Below, piece by piece: positions 1-6,926 of a stretch of DNA of 11,019 bases. The first letter of the stretch is position 1; the number at the start of each line of letters is the position of its first letter. The notes beneath the pieces are model-generated. The model saw only the letters and a program-made list of their open reading frames with translations, had not been told where the DNA came from and searched no databases. The position numbers and the translations under genes are program-made. The DNA is from Candidatus Portnoybacteria bacterium CG08_land_8_20_14_0_20_40_83 (GTDB lineage: Bacteria > Patescibacteriota > Minisyncoccia > Portnoybacterales > GWB1-42-6): contig PEYL01000049.1 of the NCBI GenBank assembly GCA_002774415.1, positions 1 to 11,019 on the forward strand, given 5' to 3'.

Positions 1-88
1 GCTTTAAGCACGATAATCCTTTTGATTGCGCCCCTTCTTTACTAATTCTTTCTCTAAGAGCGAGGGTATTGTCTTCCAAAAAAATCAT
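1..88 (-). CDS. Possible start of an unidentified gene, cut by the left edge
   Basis: A minus-strand reading frame opens with ATG at 88-86 and stays open for 29 codons to the window edge. The protein begins MIFLEDNTLALRERISKE and looks like a charged helix, with normal-looking codon use. An in-frame TGA lies two codons upstream, so the ATG would be the true start if this is a gene. No Shine-Dalgarno sequence or convincing promoter is seen ahead of it. The frame follows lepA on the same strand, separated by the hairpin-rich stretch. I do not recognise the family, and 29 codons are too few to exclude a chance open frame. Confidence 0.35.
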   Translation of the reverse strand, partial: MIFLEDNTLALRERISKEGAQSKGLSCLK

Positions 89-107
89 TATTCAGAGGCG
101 AGGGGAG

Positions 108-228
108 TAATTTTCAAAACGCTCAAACCGACAAGCGGGCATGGTCTCCGACGCTCCGTCGGAGGAGCGAGGAGGTTTGGCGAGTAAAATTTTCCTCGCC
201 GGGGAAAATTTTACGCTTTTGAAAATTA
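108..228. repeat. Large inverted repeat enclosing two hairpins
   Basis: TAATTTTCAAAA at 108-119 is the exact reverse complement of TTTTGAAAATTA at 217-228. With one bulged C at 120, two more pairs form (121-122 with 215-216). Inside lie the stem CTCCGAC/GTCGGAG (146-152, 158-164) and the stem GTAAAATTTTCC/GGAAAATTTTAC (184-195, 203-214). A competing hairpin is possible, because GGCGAG at 179-184 pairs with CTCGCC at 195-200, so the second stem has two mutually exclusive folds. Confidence 0.6.
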
Positions 229-286
229 TTTACCGAGACTCATCTGCGTTTTTTGGAGGCGATACCCGAGCGAGACTTATTTCCTT

Positions 287-318
287 AAAATCTCCAGAAA
301 AGCTTTCTGGGGGATTTT
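287..318 (-). terminator. Hairpin after lepA, weak terminator candidate
   Basis: CCAGAAA (294-300) pairs with TTTCTGG (304-310) around a three-base loop. The stem extends through two further pairs, a bulged G and an AAAAT/ATTTT segment (287-291 with 314-318). Read on the minus strand it lies about 70 bases after the lepA stop and ends in ATTTT. The T-run is short and partly inside the stem, so it may simply be part of the structured repeat. No better terminator for lepA is visible. Confidence 0.3.
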
Positions 319-386
319 TAATTTGCCCTCCTTCGCTCTCAAAAATGAGAGCTATGGACGGACGAGCTGATGAAAAAATATTAACC

Positions 387-2177
387 TTACTTCCGAAGTA
401 TTTCTAAAAAAGCCTTTTGTGGAATCTTCAATTTGCCGATAGCCTTCATTTTCTTTTTGCCTCTTTTTTGTTTCTCAAGCAGTTTTCGCTTGCGCGTATA
501 ATCACCGCCGTAAAGATAACCTGTTACATCTTTTTTCATCGCCGCAATAGTTTCTCTGGCAATAATTTTTCCGCCAACCGCCGCCTGAATGGCAACTGTA
601 AACATTTGCCGCGGCAAAACCTCTTTTAATTTTTTCACCAATAAGCGGCCTTCCTCATAAATAGTTTTTTTCGGCACAATACGTGCCAGCGCAGGCACGA
701 CTTCGCCGGCCACCAAAATATCCATTTTTACCAAATCGGCTGCCCGCCAATCCAAAATTTCATAACTCATCGATGCGTATCCTGAAGTGGCTGATTTCAA
801 ACGGTCATAAAAATCGACAATAATTTCGCGCAGAGGCGTTTCGTATTTTATTATAACTCTTTGGGAAGTTAAATACTGTGTTGCTTTATACACACCGCCG
901 ACTCCCTGCATAAGCTTCATAACCGAGCCAAGATAAGTATTGGGACAAACGACTTCAAGCTTCATCCATGGTTCTTTTATTTCTTCGAGTTTACTGGCAT
1001 CTGGCAATTCCTGCGGCGAAAAAATTATTTTTTCTTTTTCAGAATATTTTTCTTTTAATTGATATGCAACACTGGGAGTCGTCAAGACAAGCTCAAGATC
1101 ATATTCCCTTTTTAACCTTTCTGAAACGATTTCCAAATGCAACATTCCCAAAAATCCGCATTTAAATCCTCTGCCCAAAGATTCCAAAGATTCCGGCTCA
1201 AAAACAAGTGAAGCATCGTTTAATTTCAGCTTGTTCAACGAATCTTTTAAGTGGTCAAAGTTTGCTTCTTCAGACGGATAAAAAGAAGCAAAAACCATTG
1301 GTTCCGGCTCTTTGTAGCCAGACAGAGGACTTTGGGCCTGATTAGAAAAATTAGTTATCGTATCTCCCACCCGGCAAAGATTAACATTTTTTAAACCGGT
1401 GGCAATATAACCGATTTCACCGGCCGCCAGCGAATCAGCTGCGATTAAATTCGGCTTAAATATCCCAACTTCAATTACTTCCGAATGAGCGCCAGAACCC
1501 ATCAAAAATATTTTTTCGCCTGCTTTTATTCGGCCGCCAATTATCCGAACATAAGCCAGAACGCCTGTGTAAGAATCGTAAACTGAATCAAAAATCAGAG
1601 CGCGCAGTGACTCTTCTTCTTTTCCTTCGGGCGGCGGGATTTTTTCAACTGCTGAACGAAGCAATTCCTCAACACCGGTTCCGTCTTTTGCCGATATTTT
1701 AAAAATTTCTAAATCTGTATCACCAAAAATTCCTTTAATTTCTTGCTCAACTTCTTCAATTCTAGCGCCTGGCAAATCGATTTTATTGATTGCCGGAATA
1801 ATTGCCAGTCCCTGTTCTTGCGCCAGATGCAAATTTGCCAATGTTTGCGCCTGCACCCCCTTGGTTGCGTCAACTAGCAAAATCGCGCCCTCAACCGCAG
1901 CCAGAGAACGCGATACTTCGTATGAAAAATCTACGTGGCCGGGAGTATCAATCAAATTTAAAATATAAGACGCATCATTAACCTCATATTTCATTCGCAC
2001 AGGCTGTAGTTTTATTGTAATTCCCCGTTCCCTTTCCAAATCCATCTGATCCAGATATTGCTCCCGCATCTTTCGTTTTTCCACCGTGCCCGTCAATTCC
2101 AAAAACCTATCCGCCAAAGTAGACTTGCCGTGATCTATATGGGCTATTATGCAAAAGTTTCTGATATTTTGCGGCAT
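387..2177 (-). CDS. lepA: Elongation factor 4 (LepA), ribosome back-translocating GTPase
   Basis: A translational GTPase of the LepA/EF4 family, which binds the ribosome and influences translocation and assembly under stress. The GTPase motifs are all present, numbered from the start chosen here: G1 AHIDHGKS (12-19), the RGITI switch I (51-55), G3 DTPGH with His81 (77-81), G4 NKID (131-134) and G5 SAK shortly after. The LepA-specific C-terminal domain ends in the diagnostic YGGDYTRKRKLLEKQK stretch from residue 556. The length is 596 residues, against about 599 in E. coli. The frame opens 14 codons earlier (2219), but homology starts at MPQNIRNF and a G-rich ribosome site lies just ahead of the ATG at 2177, so I place the start there. 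The upstream part would cross the promoter and reach the repeat element. Transcribed alone from its own promoter, the gene appears intact. Confidence 0.97.
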   Translation of the reverse strand: MPQNIRNFCIIAHIDHGKSTLADRFLELTGTVEKRKMREQYLDQMDLERERGITIKLQPVRMKYEVNDASYILNLIDTPGHVDFSYEVSRSLAAVEGAILLVDATKGVQAQTLANLHLAQEQGLAIIPAINKIDLPGARIEEVEQEIKGIFGDTDLEIFKISAKDGTGVEELLRSAVEKIPPPEGKEEESLRALIFDSVYDSYTGVLAYVRIIGGRIKAGEKIFLMGSGAHSEVIEVGIFKPNLIAADSLAAGEIGYIATGLKNVNLCRVGDTITNFSNQAQSPLSGYKEPEPMVFASFYPSEEANFDHLKDSLNKLKLNDASLVFEPESLESLGRGFKCGFLGMLHLEIVSERLKREYDLELVLTTPSVAYQLKEKYSEKEKIIFSPQELPDASKLEEIKEPWMKLEVVCPNTYLGSVMKLMQGVGGVYKATQYLTSQRVIIKYETPLREIIVDFYDRLKSATSGYASMSYEILDWRAADLVKMDILVAGEVVPALARIVPKKTIYEEGRLLVKKLKEVLPRQMFTVAIQAAVGGKIIARETIAAMKKDVTGYLYGGDYTRKRKLLEKQKRGKKKMKAIGKLKIPQKAFLEILRK

Positions 2178-2178
2178 A

Positions 2179-2190
2179 AAAGACCCCCTT
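2179..2190 (-). promoter_or_regulatory. lepA ribosome binding site
   Basis: On the minus strand AAGGGGGT precedes the ATG at 2177, with six bases between the G-run and the ATG. It is the only clear Shine-Dalgarno-like sequence ahead of any gene in this window, and it decides the LepA start at residue 15 of the longer open frame. If the promoter predicted just upstream is right, transcription would begin at about 2184, inside the G-run, so the site would be partly outside the mRNA. Confidence 0.5.
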
Positions 2191-2219
2191 ATTATGTCAT
2201 AGAATCTTATTTTTCTCAA
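2191..2219 (-). promoter_or_regulatory. lepA promoter (sigma-70 type, extended -10)
   Basis: On the minus strand TTGAGA (2219-2214, five of six matches to the -35 consensus) is followed after exactly 17 bases by CATAAT (2196-2191, five of six). TG one base ahead of the -10 gives an extended -10. The start of transcription would be at about 2184, leaving a leader of only about 7 bases. The -35 box directly abuts the end of the inserted repeat element at 2220, and its TTGA half coincides with the element's target duplication. Confidence 0.7.
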
Positions 2220-2436
2220 CCCCGTTAGAAGTTTTATTTTTTGCCTTTTATTCCGCAGAAATGAGCCCCGTTAGAAATTCGAATGAGCCCCTTATATGAA
2301 TTTTCCTCGTGATGGGCTACTTGATTTTAATTTTAAAAATAGCCATATTTGGATAAATTTCTAACGGGGTGAGCCGCAGGCGTTTCGCAAAAAGGTTATA
2401 TCGTCCTTATTAAGCATAGCTGAACTTCTAACGGGG
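2220..2436. mobile_element. MITE-like element (outer), carrying a second element inside it
   Basis: CCCCGTTAGAAGTT at 2220-2233 is the exact reverse complement of 2423-2436, forming 14-bp terminal inverted repeats. The 4-bp sequence TCAA flanks both ends (2216-2219 and 2437-2440), as expected of a target-site duplication. Removing the inner element and one TGAG leaves a unit of about 109 bp with no coding capacity, typical of a miniature inverted-repeat transposable element moved by a transposase encoded elsewhere. Removing the whole insertion joins the murJ terminator directly to the lepA -35 box, a plausible ancestral layout. The transposase family is not identifiable from this sequence. 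Confidence 0.7.
2266..2369. mobile_element. MITE-like element (inner), nested in the outer one
   Basis: CCCCGTTAGAAATT at 2266-2279 is exactly inverted at 2356-2369. The flanks are TGAG at 2262-2265 and again at 2370-2373, a second 4-bp target duplication. The first 11 bases of its ends are identical to the outer element's ends, while positions 12-14 (ATT against GTT) and the interior differ. It is therefore a related but distinct family member of 104 bp, close in size to the restored outer element. The interior is AT-rich with a short AGCCC/GGGCT stem and holds no reading frame of note. Confidence 0.7.
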
Positions 2437-2443
2437 TCAACTT

Positions 2444-2474
2444 AAAAACAGATGGCGATGCCATCTGTTTTTTT
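2444..2474 (-). terminator. Bidirectional rho-independent terminator after murJ
   Basis: An 8-bp perfect stem CAGATGGC/GCCATCTG (2449-2456, 2460-2467) with loop GAT is flanked by A5 on the left and T7 on the right. It can therefore stop transcription from either side. It lies 18 bases after the murJ stop and closes the DUF4012-murJ transcript. It also insulates lepA, whose promoter is now separated from it by the repeat element. Confidence 0.9.
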
Positions 2475-2491
2475 ATATTGCTTTTATGATT

Positions 2492-4192
2492 TTACAACTC
2501 CTCTGTCTCGCCCACCCCCACATATTCTTCGGTTTTAAAAACCTTCCGCCTTAAGGCTCTTGCCAAGTTTATCATCTCCTCTGATTTCAAAAATAAAGAA
2601 ACCAAAACAAATGCGCAAAGGGCAATCAAAGTTGCAAATACAAGCTGCAGCAATACTCCGATAAATGTATGGGTATTTAAAAATGGCTCAATAAAGTAAA
2701 GCCCGGCATACCCGACTACACCTGCGACCAACCCAGCCATTAGATATTTCAAAAATGTAACCATAATTTTTTTGCCGTCAAGTCGGCCAAAAAATCTTCG
2801 CAGGAGCACAAAAAGGACTGCCGTATTGAAAAATGATGCCAGAAAAAAGCCTAAAGGCAAGGCAAGCACCCTGATATCGGATAAACCCTCCAGTTTCAAA
2901 AAAGAAATGATGCCGCTAACAAAAGCACCATCGCGTTTAAGAAGATTTAAAAAAAGAAAAGTTGAAAAAACATTAACGCCAATTGAAATAATGCTTGCGA
3001 AAAACGGAATCAAGCTGTTTTTAAGCGCAAAAAATGAACGGGCGAGCAACGGCGAAATTCCCTGAAAAACGAAAGCAAAAGCAAAAATCCCCAAAGCGGC
3101 GGCTGCCAATCTTGTTTCGTCCCAGGATAAATTTTGTGTCCCGATAATAAGCCTGACAATTTGAGCCCTAAAAATAAATGTCAAAATTGCCAAAGGAACC
3201 AAGAAAAAAATGATTTGCCTGGCTGTATAGGAAAAATCCTGCCTAAATTCTTCGCGCTCGGCTCTGGCAATATGATGGCTTAAAGAGGGAAAAACAGACA
3301 CAACAAAAGAAATTGCAAAAACGCCGATTGGCACGGCTTCAATATTGTAAATAAGATTAAAAATTGCTACGCTGCCGACAACCAAAGTTGAGGCGATAAT
3401 CGTGCCGACCAGCTGGCTCATTTGCGAAACATCCAGGCTAAGCATGCGCGGCAAAATAAGCTTTAAAATCTGCCTTACTCCTCTGTTTTTTAAATCAAGA
3501 ATGGGCCGCCATGAAAAACCGAATTTTTTTACGCCCGGAATCTGAATTGCTATATGTAATAAAGCTCCGATGATTACGCCGACCACCACTCCGTAGATTC
3601 CCCAAACCGGCGCCAGAAATAAAATGCCGAAAATTATTCCCAAATTATAAAGAATGGGCGCAATGGCAACCAAAGTAAAACTTTTAAAAGAATTCAAAAT
3701 GCTGGAAAAAACAGTGCTTATGCTAAAAAGCCAAGGCGACAAAACCAAAACTCTTGTCAAATTCACTGTTAATTCATATTTTTGCCCAGAGAAACCCGGA
3801 CTAATCAGCTTAACAAGGTGCGGGGCCCACAAAAATAGGCCAAAACACAGAAACCCCATTACAATGATAATCAAATTTAATATGGAATTGGCAATATGCC
3901 AGGCTTCTTTTTTGTCGCGGTTTAAATACTCGCAAAAAACAGGAATAAAAGCCACGGACAAGGTTGCCAGTATTAAAAAATTGTATGCCAAATCGGGAAC
4001 TTGAAAAGCGGCAAAATAAGCGTCGAGTTTGTCGCCGGCGCCAAAGGTTCCGACCAACAGTCTTTGCCTGACCATGCCCAGCAGCCGGCTGCCCAAAGCG
4101 GCCGCCCCTATTAAGATAGCCGCCGAAGTGATTGTTTGGGCTTTATTACTGAAAATTCCTCCTAAAATCTTCTGTTTTATTTTATTTAGCAT
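2492..4192 (-). CDS. murJ: MurJ-family lipid flippase (MVIN type)
   Basis: A 566-residue multi-spanning membrane protein of the MOP superfamily. MurJ moves lipid-linked peptidoglycan precursor (lipid II) across the membrane. Family signatures are clear: SRLLGMVRQRLL...FGAGDKLDAYFAAF (35-63), VAFIPVF (80-86), a second-half VSVFPSLS (298-305) and PLLARSFFALKNSL (381-394). Around 14 hydrophobic segments are visible, and the C-terminal tail is charged. From memory of the E. coli protein, R18, R24 and D39 correspond to R36, R42 and D57 here, but the second arginine pair (R52/R53) is YN (70-71) and D269/R270 is YN (282-283). The ATG lies inside the end of the DUF4012 gene (11-bp overlap), so translation is probably coupled; no Shine-Dalgarno sequence is seen. 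It could flip lipid II, or a lipid-linked glycan made by the neighbouring transferases. Confidence 0.9.
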   Translation of the reverse strand: MLNKIKQKILGGIFSNKAQTITSAAILIGAAALGSRLLGMVRQRLLVGTFGAGDKLDAYFAAFQVPDLAYNFLILATLSVAFIPVFCEYLNRDKKEAWHIANSILNLIIIVMGFLCFGLFLWAPHLVKLISPGFSGQKYELTVNLTRVLVLSPWLFSISTVFSSILNSFKSFTLVAIAPILYNLGIIFGILFLAPVWGIYGVVVGVIIGALLHIAIQIPGVKKFGFSWRPILDLKNRGVRQILKLILPRMLSLDVSQMSQLVGTIIASTLVVGSVAIFNLIYNIEAVPIGVFAISFVVSVFPSLSHHIARAEREEFRQDFSYTARQIIFFLVPLAILTFIFRAQIVRLIIGTQNLSWDETRLAAAALGIFAFAFVFQGISPLLARSFFALKNSLIPFFASIISIGVNVFSTFLFLNLLKRDGAFVSGIISFLKLEGLSDIRVLALPLGFFLASFFNTAVLFVLLRRFFGRLDGKKIMVTFLKYLMAGLVAGVVGYAGLYFIEPFLNTHTFIGVLLQLVFATLIALCAFVLVSLFLKSEEMINLARALRRKVFKTEEYVGVGETEEL

Positions 4193-6806
4193 TAGAAAAT
4201 TTAAAATTAAATAGTCTGTCTTGAGTCAAATCAGTTTGTAAATTTGTTTTGCCGGCATCTTGATTAAATCCTCCGGGTAAAGAAATGGCTTGCAGATTTT
4301 GGGACCAACTAATTTCAGTTTCAAATTTGCTGCCCGGGCTTCCCGACTGCTTCTGCGCCAATAAAGAAAAATCTGTATCTTTACCAAATATGTCAACTCT
4401 GAAAGGAAGACGATATTGATAAATCAAAGTGACCGTCTCGCCCGGACTAACATAAACCCAGTTACCAAAAACCGTCTTACCCGATTCTTCAAAAATATCC
4501 GTGCCGGAAGCCTCATCTTTTTTTAAACTTTGTTCTTCTTGGGCCACATCGCTATCAGACCGAAAACCGGCGGCTTGATAATCTATAGGCGATTTGTTTT
4601 CTTCTTTTGTTTGGCCGGAAACCCAAATCAATTGGCTGCCCTTTGGCAGATAAACCCGCAAATAATCTGAATTAACTTTATTAAACCAATCAAATTGAGA
4701 ATTTCCTCCCAAATGATGACGGATAATCTCAAGCGTGTCAATGATTGAACCATCTTCTAATATCTGGCTTGAATGTTTTATTGTTTCATCAATCATTTTG
4801 TCTGTTTTATATCCGTTAATATTTGCATTGACTACAGAAAAATAATCCTGTTGCGCCGGCAAAATTTCTCCAGCCCAGCCCTGTTTTTTCACAAATTCTT
4901 GAAGTTCTGGCTCGCTGAAATAAACCAAAATATGTTTTTCTTTAAATGCCTGATTAATAATTTTTAAAATTTCCAAATTGTTATTTTTCAATTCTTGCCC
5001 GATTTTTTCCATAAATTTTGGCGCAAAATCGGTTAAAATCTTTTTTGGCTGATTGAGCTCTTTGTTATAATCGACTTCCACCTTATATTGCGTTATCTCG
5101 GCGAAATTTTGTGCATTGAGTAAAACTTCATATTCGGGCATATCAATCGGTCCTGTCAGCTCAAGAAGATTCTCAATGACTGTCGGCGTCAAACTAATTA
5201 CTCCATCAACTGTCGGCCCGCCTGTTTTTTCACAAAACCACATCAATTTTTGGGCTGAAGTCGGAAAATCCGCAAACCAATTGGCATCGTGCATGGACCA
5301 GGCAGTTGATATTTTTTGAATGGGAGGAGGCGGAATAATTTTTTCTCTTAACTGACCGTCGGCATTAAAAATTCCGTCTATAAAAAGATTTTTTATTTGG
5401 CCCTGATCCAAATCCAATAGGCCATAAGTGCCGATAAATCCGCCCGTTGCTCTTGCCTCGGCATTATTTTGAAAAACCAATAAATATTTTTTGGCTTTTT
5501 GATTGCCCAGAATTTCCATAAATTTATCAATCCAATCAAGCGCCAGAGCAGCTGATTCTGTAATTTGAGGCATTTTATCCGAAATAATAACCATCTGGGG
5601 CTGTATTTGGCTGGAAAGCGCAGAAATTTTAATCTCATCAAGGTTTTGCTTGGCAGAAATCAAAGACCCAAGGCCTGATTCAAGATAATTTCGCGCCTGC
5701 AAAATAATATCTAAAAGAGAATTTTTATTTTCCCCGCCGTAAAAATTTATTTCGCTTTTTTGAAAAAGGCCTATCATAGCTGTAAAATCTTGCCCCGCTT
5801 TGCTCATATCCTGGCCGGCTTTGATTAAGCGTGTTCGCGAAGAAATATACGAAAAGCCCGGTAATTTTTCCAAGATACTAACGAGCCAACCGCCGGCATC
5901 GCTGATTTGCGAATCGGCTGCCGCAAAATAGTTATAAGCATTTTTAAAATTTTCTTCTGCCTTGAAATATTCTGCCTTCTCCAAAGAATCTTTCGCTAAA
6001 GTTAAAGCTTGATAAGCTACGAAACCTGAATTTAAAGCATTGTTTTTTGCAATTAAAATTTTATTAATCCAGCCAAACAGAGGAATAAAAGAAAAAATTA
6101 TTAAAGCGGCAGCTAAAAAAATAAGTAGCGATTTTTTCTTTGCTCCCCATCTAAAAGATTTTTCCGCAGTTTGCTTTCCTAATAAAAATTCTGGTGTTAA
6201 AAATTGATTTCCGACAACAAATTCCGGCTGATTGTCTAGTTTTGCTCTGCTCCAAAAAGATAAATCGGGCTCTCGTCCGGATAAATTTTCATTTTCAAAA
6301 CTTAAAGTCTGCTCGGTTTTAATTTCAAGCGGCTGCTCTTCAATTTGCGGAAAATCAAATTTTTGTTCTTCGACTTCGAGCATTTGCGCTGGTTCGGTTC
6401 TTTCTTTGGCTTCAATAATGTTTTTAATCGGGATGCTATAAGCAGTTTCGGCTTCCGATTCTTTCAGCAATTGCTCGGTCGCTTCAATAATATCAAAAAC
6501 AGAAAGAATTTCTGATTCGTCCGGGATATTGCTTTCAAAAAATTCCGGCCAAAAATCTATCTTTCTTCTCGGATTTTTGGTGATGGCTGGAACGATACTA
6601 ATAATTTGCTCCGGCTTCTCATTTAAAATCTCCAGATGCTTTAATTTTGGTCTCAAATTAATAATCCGCTGGCTTTGGGGAACGGGATCATCAATCTTTA
6701 AATCCAAAAATGCCTCAATTTTTTTGATTTTTTCCAAGTCCAAATCGCCCGACAAAGTACGCGGGCGAACATCAAACATCTGGCTAAAGACAAATCGATA
6801 GCCCAT
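4182..6806 (-). CDS. DUF4012 membrane-anchored extracellular protein
   Basis: An 874-residue protein with one strong membrane segment (about 225-244) preceded by WGAKKK. This implies a cytoplasmic N-terminal part of about 220 residues and an extracellular part of about 630. The DUF4012 signature is clear: FQNNAEARATGGFIGTYG at 445-462, followed by the IDGIFNADGQL, PPPPI and WSMHDANWFADFP stretches (476-515) and a VDGVISLTP block. A helical, probably coiled segment lies at 255-440, and a beta-rich tail at about 680-870. The N-terminal 220 residues are acidic and Glu/Gln-rich between 100 and 200 and look disordered; I recognise no domain there. The start ATG has an in-frame TAA three codons upstream. 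The function of DUF4012 is not established; proximity to polysaccharide genes and murJ suggests a role in the cell envelope or glycan display. It is first in a two-gene transcript with murJ. Confidence 0.88.
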   Translation of the reverse strand: MGYRFVFSQMFDVRPRTLSGDLDLEKIKKIEAFLDLKIDDPVPQSQRIINLRPKLKHLEILNEKPEQIISIVPAITKNPRRKIDFWPEFFESNIPDESEILSVFDIIEATEQLLKESEAETAYSIPIKNIIEAKERTEPAQMLEVEEQKFDFPQIEEQPLEIKTEQTLSFENENLSGREPDLSFWSRAKLDNQPEFVVGNQFLTPEFLLGKQTAEKSFRWGAKKKSLLIFLAAALIIFSFIPLFGWINKILIAKNNALNSGFVAYQALTLAKDSLEKAEYFKAEENFKNAYNYFAAADSQISDAGGWLVSILEKLPGFSYISSRTRLIKAGQDMSKAGQDFTAMIGLFQKSEINFYGGENKNSLLDIILQARNYLESGLGSLISAKQNLDEIKISALSSQIQPQMVIISDKMPQITESAALALDWIDKFMEILGNQKAKKYLLVFQNNAEARATGGFIGTYGLLDLDQGQIKNLFIDGIFNADGQLREKIIPPPPIQKISTAWSMHDANWFADFPTSAQKLMWFCEKTGGPTVDGVISLTPTVIENLLELTGPIDMPEYEVLLNAQNFAEITQYKVEVDYNKELNQPKKILTDFAPKFMEKIGQELKNNNLEILKIINQAFKEKHILVYFSEPELQEFVKKQGWAGEILPAQQDYFSVVNANINGYKTDKMIDETIKHSSQILEDGSIIDTLEIIRHHLGGNSQFDWFNKVNSDYLRVYLPKGSQLIWVSGQTKEENKSPIDYQAAGFRSDSDVAQEEQSLKKDEASGTDIFEESGKTVFGNWVYVSPGETVTLIYQYRLPFRVDIFGKDTDFSLLAQKQSGSPGSKFETEISWSQNLQAISLPGGFNQDAGKTNLQTDLTQDRLFNFKFSNAK

Positions 6807-6816
6807 AATTAATTAA

Positions 6817-6844
6817 ATTATAGCATATTGTACAAACTTGAGAA
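6817..6844 (-). promoter_or_regulatory. Promoter of the DUF4012-murJ operon, nearly leaderless
   Basis: On the minus strand a perfect TATAAT (6822-6817) is preceded by TGC, an extended -10. TTCTCA (6844-6839, four of six matches to the -35 consensus) lies 16 bases upstream. Only 10 bases separate the -10 from the ATG at 6806, so transcription would begin within about 4 bases of the start codon. No Shine-Dalgarno sequence is present, which fits leaderless translation. Confidence 0.65.
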
Positions 6845-6865
6845 TTCACAGCTTTATATCTAAAT

Positions 6866-6890
6866 AAAAAACCCGTATAAATCGGGCTTT
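6866..6890 (-). terminator. Candidate terminator of the glycosyltransferase operon
   Basis: On the minus strand AGCCCG (6888-6883) pairs with CGGGTT (6875-6870) through four G-C pairs, one G-T and one A-T, with further A-T pairs at the base and a 7-base loop. Six T residues (6871-6866) follow the G-C core. It lies 37 bases after the stop of the last glycosyltransferase and just ahead of the DUF4012 promoter, so it separates the two transcription units. The stem is short, so read-through is likely. Confidence 0.6.
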
Positions 6891-6926
6891 CTCTATCCGA
6901 CTTCAAGAATCTTTATTTATTTAATT

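Larger units (their letters stand above)
95..386. repeat. Hairpin-rich non-coding region downstream of lepA, candidate dispersed structured repeat
   Basis: About 290 bp between lepA and the left-edge frame hold several perfect inverted repeats: an outer 12-bp pair (108-119 with 217-228), a 7-bp stem with a 5-base loop (146-164), a 12-bp stem with a 7-base loop (184-214), a 7-bp stem with AAAA loop (335-352), and a longer stem at 287-318. The outer pair encloses the next two, giving a cruciform-like plan. A near-direct repeat CGAGACTYAT occurs at 234-243 and 271-280. This density of stems is unlike the rest of the window and suggests a structured intergenic repeat or an RNA-level element. Whether it is repeated elsewhere in the genome cannot be seen here. 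Confidence 0.55.

Noticed and set aside
335..352. 7-bp hairpin with AAAA loop as the lepA terminator
   Set aside because: No T-run follows the stem on either strand, so it lacks the second half of an intrinsic terminator.
141..407. Open frame of 88 codons on the plus strand
   Set aside because: It consists almost wholly of palindromic repeat sequence, overlaps the lepA 3' end in the opposite direction, and its peptide has no recognisable domain. The structure explains the sequence better than coding does.
4155..4163. AGGAGG on the minus strand near the murJ start as a ribosome binding site
   Set aside because: It lies inside murJ (codons 10-12, Gly-Gly-Ile) with no ATG, GTG or TTG at a usable distance after it. 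The conserved MurJ sequence begins soon after and fits the ATG at 4192.
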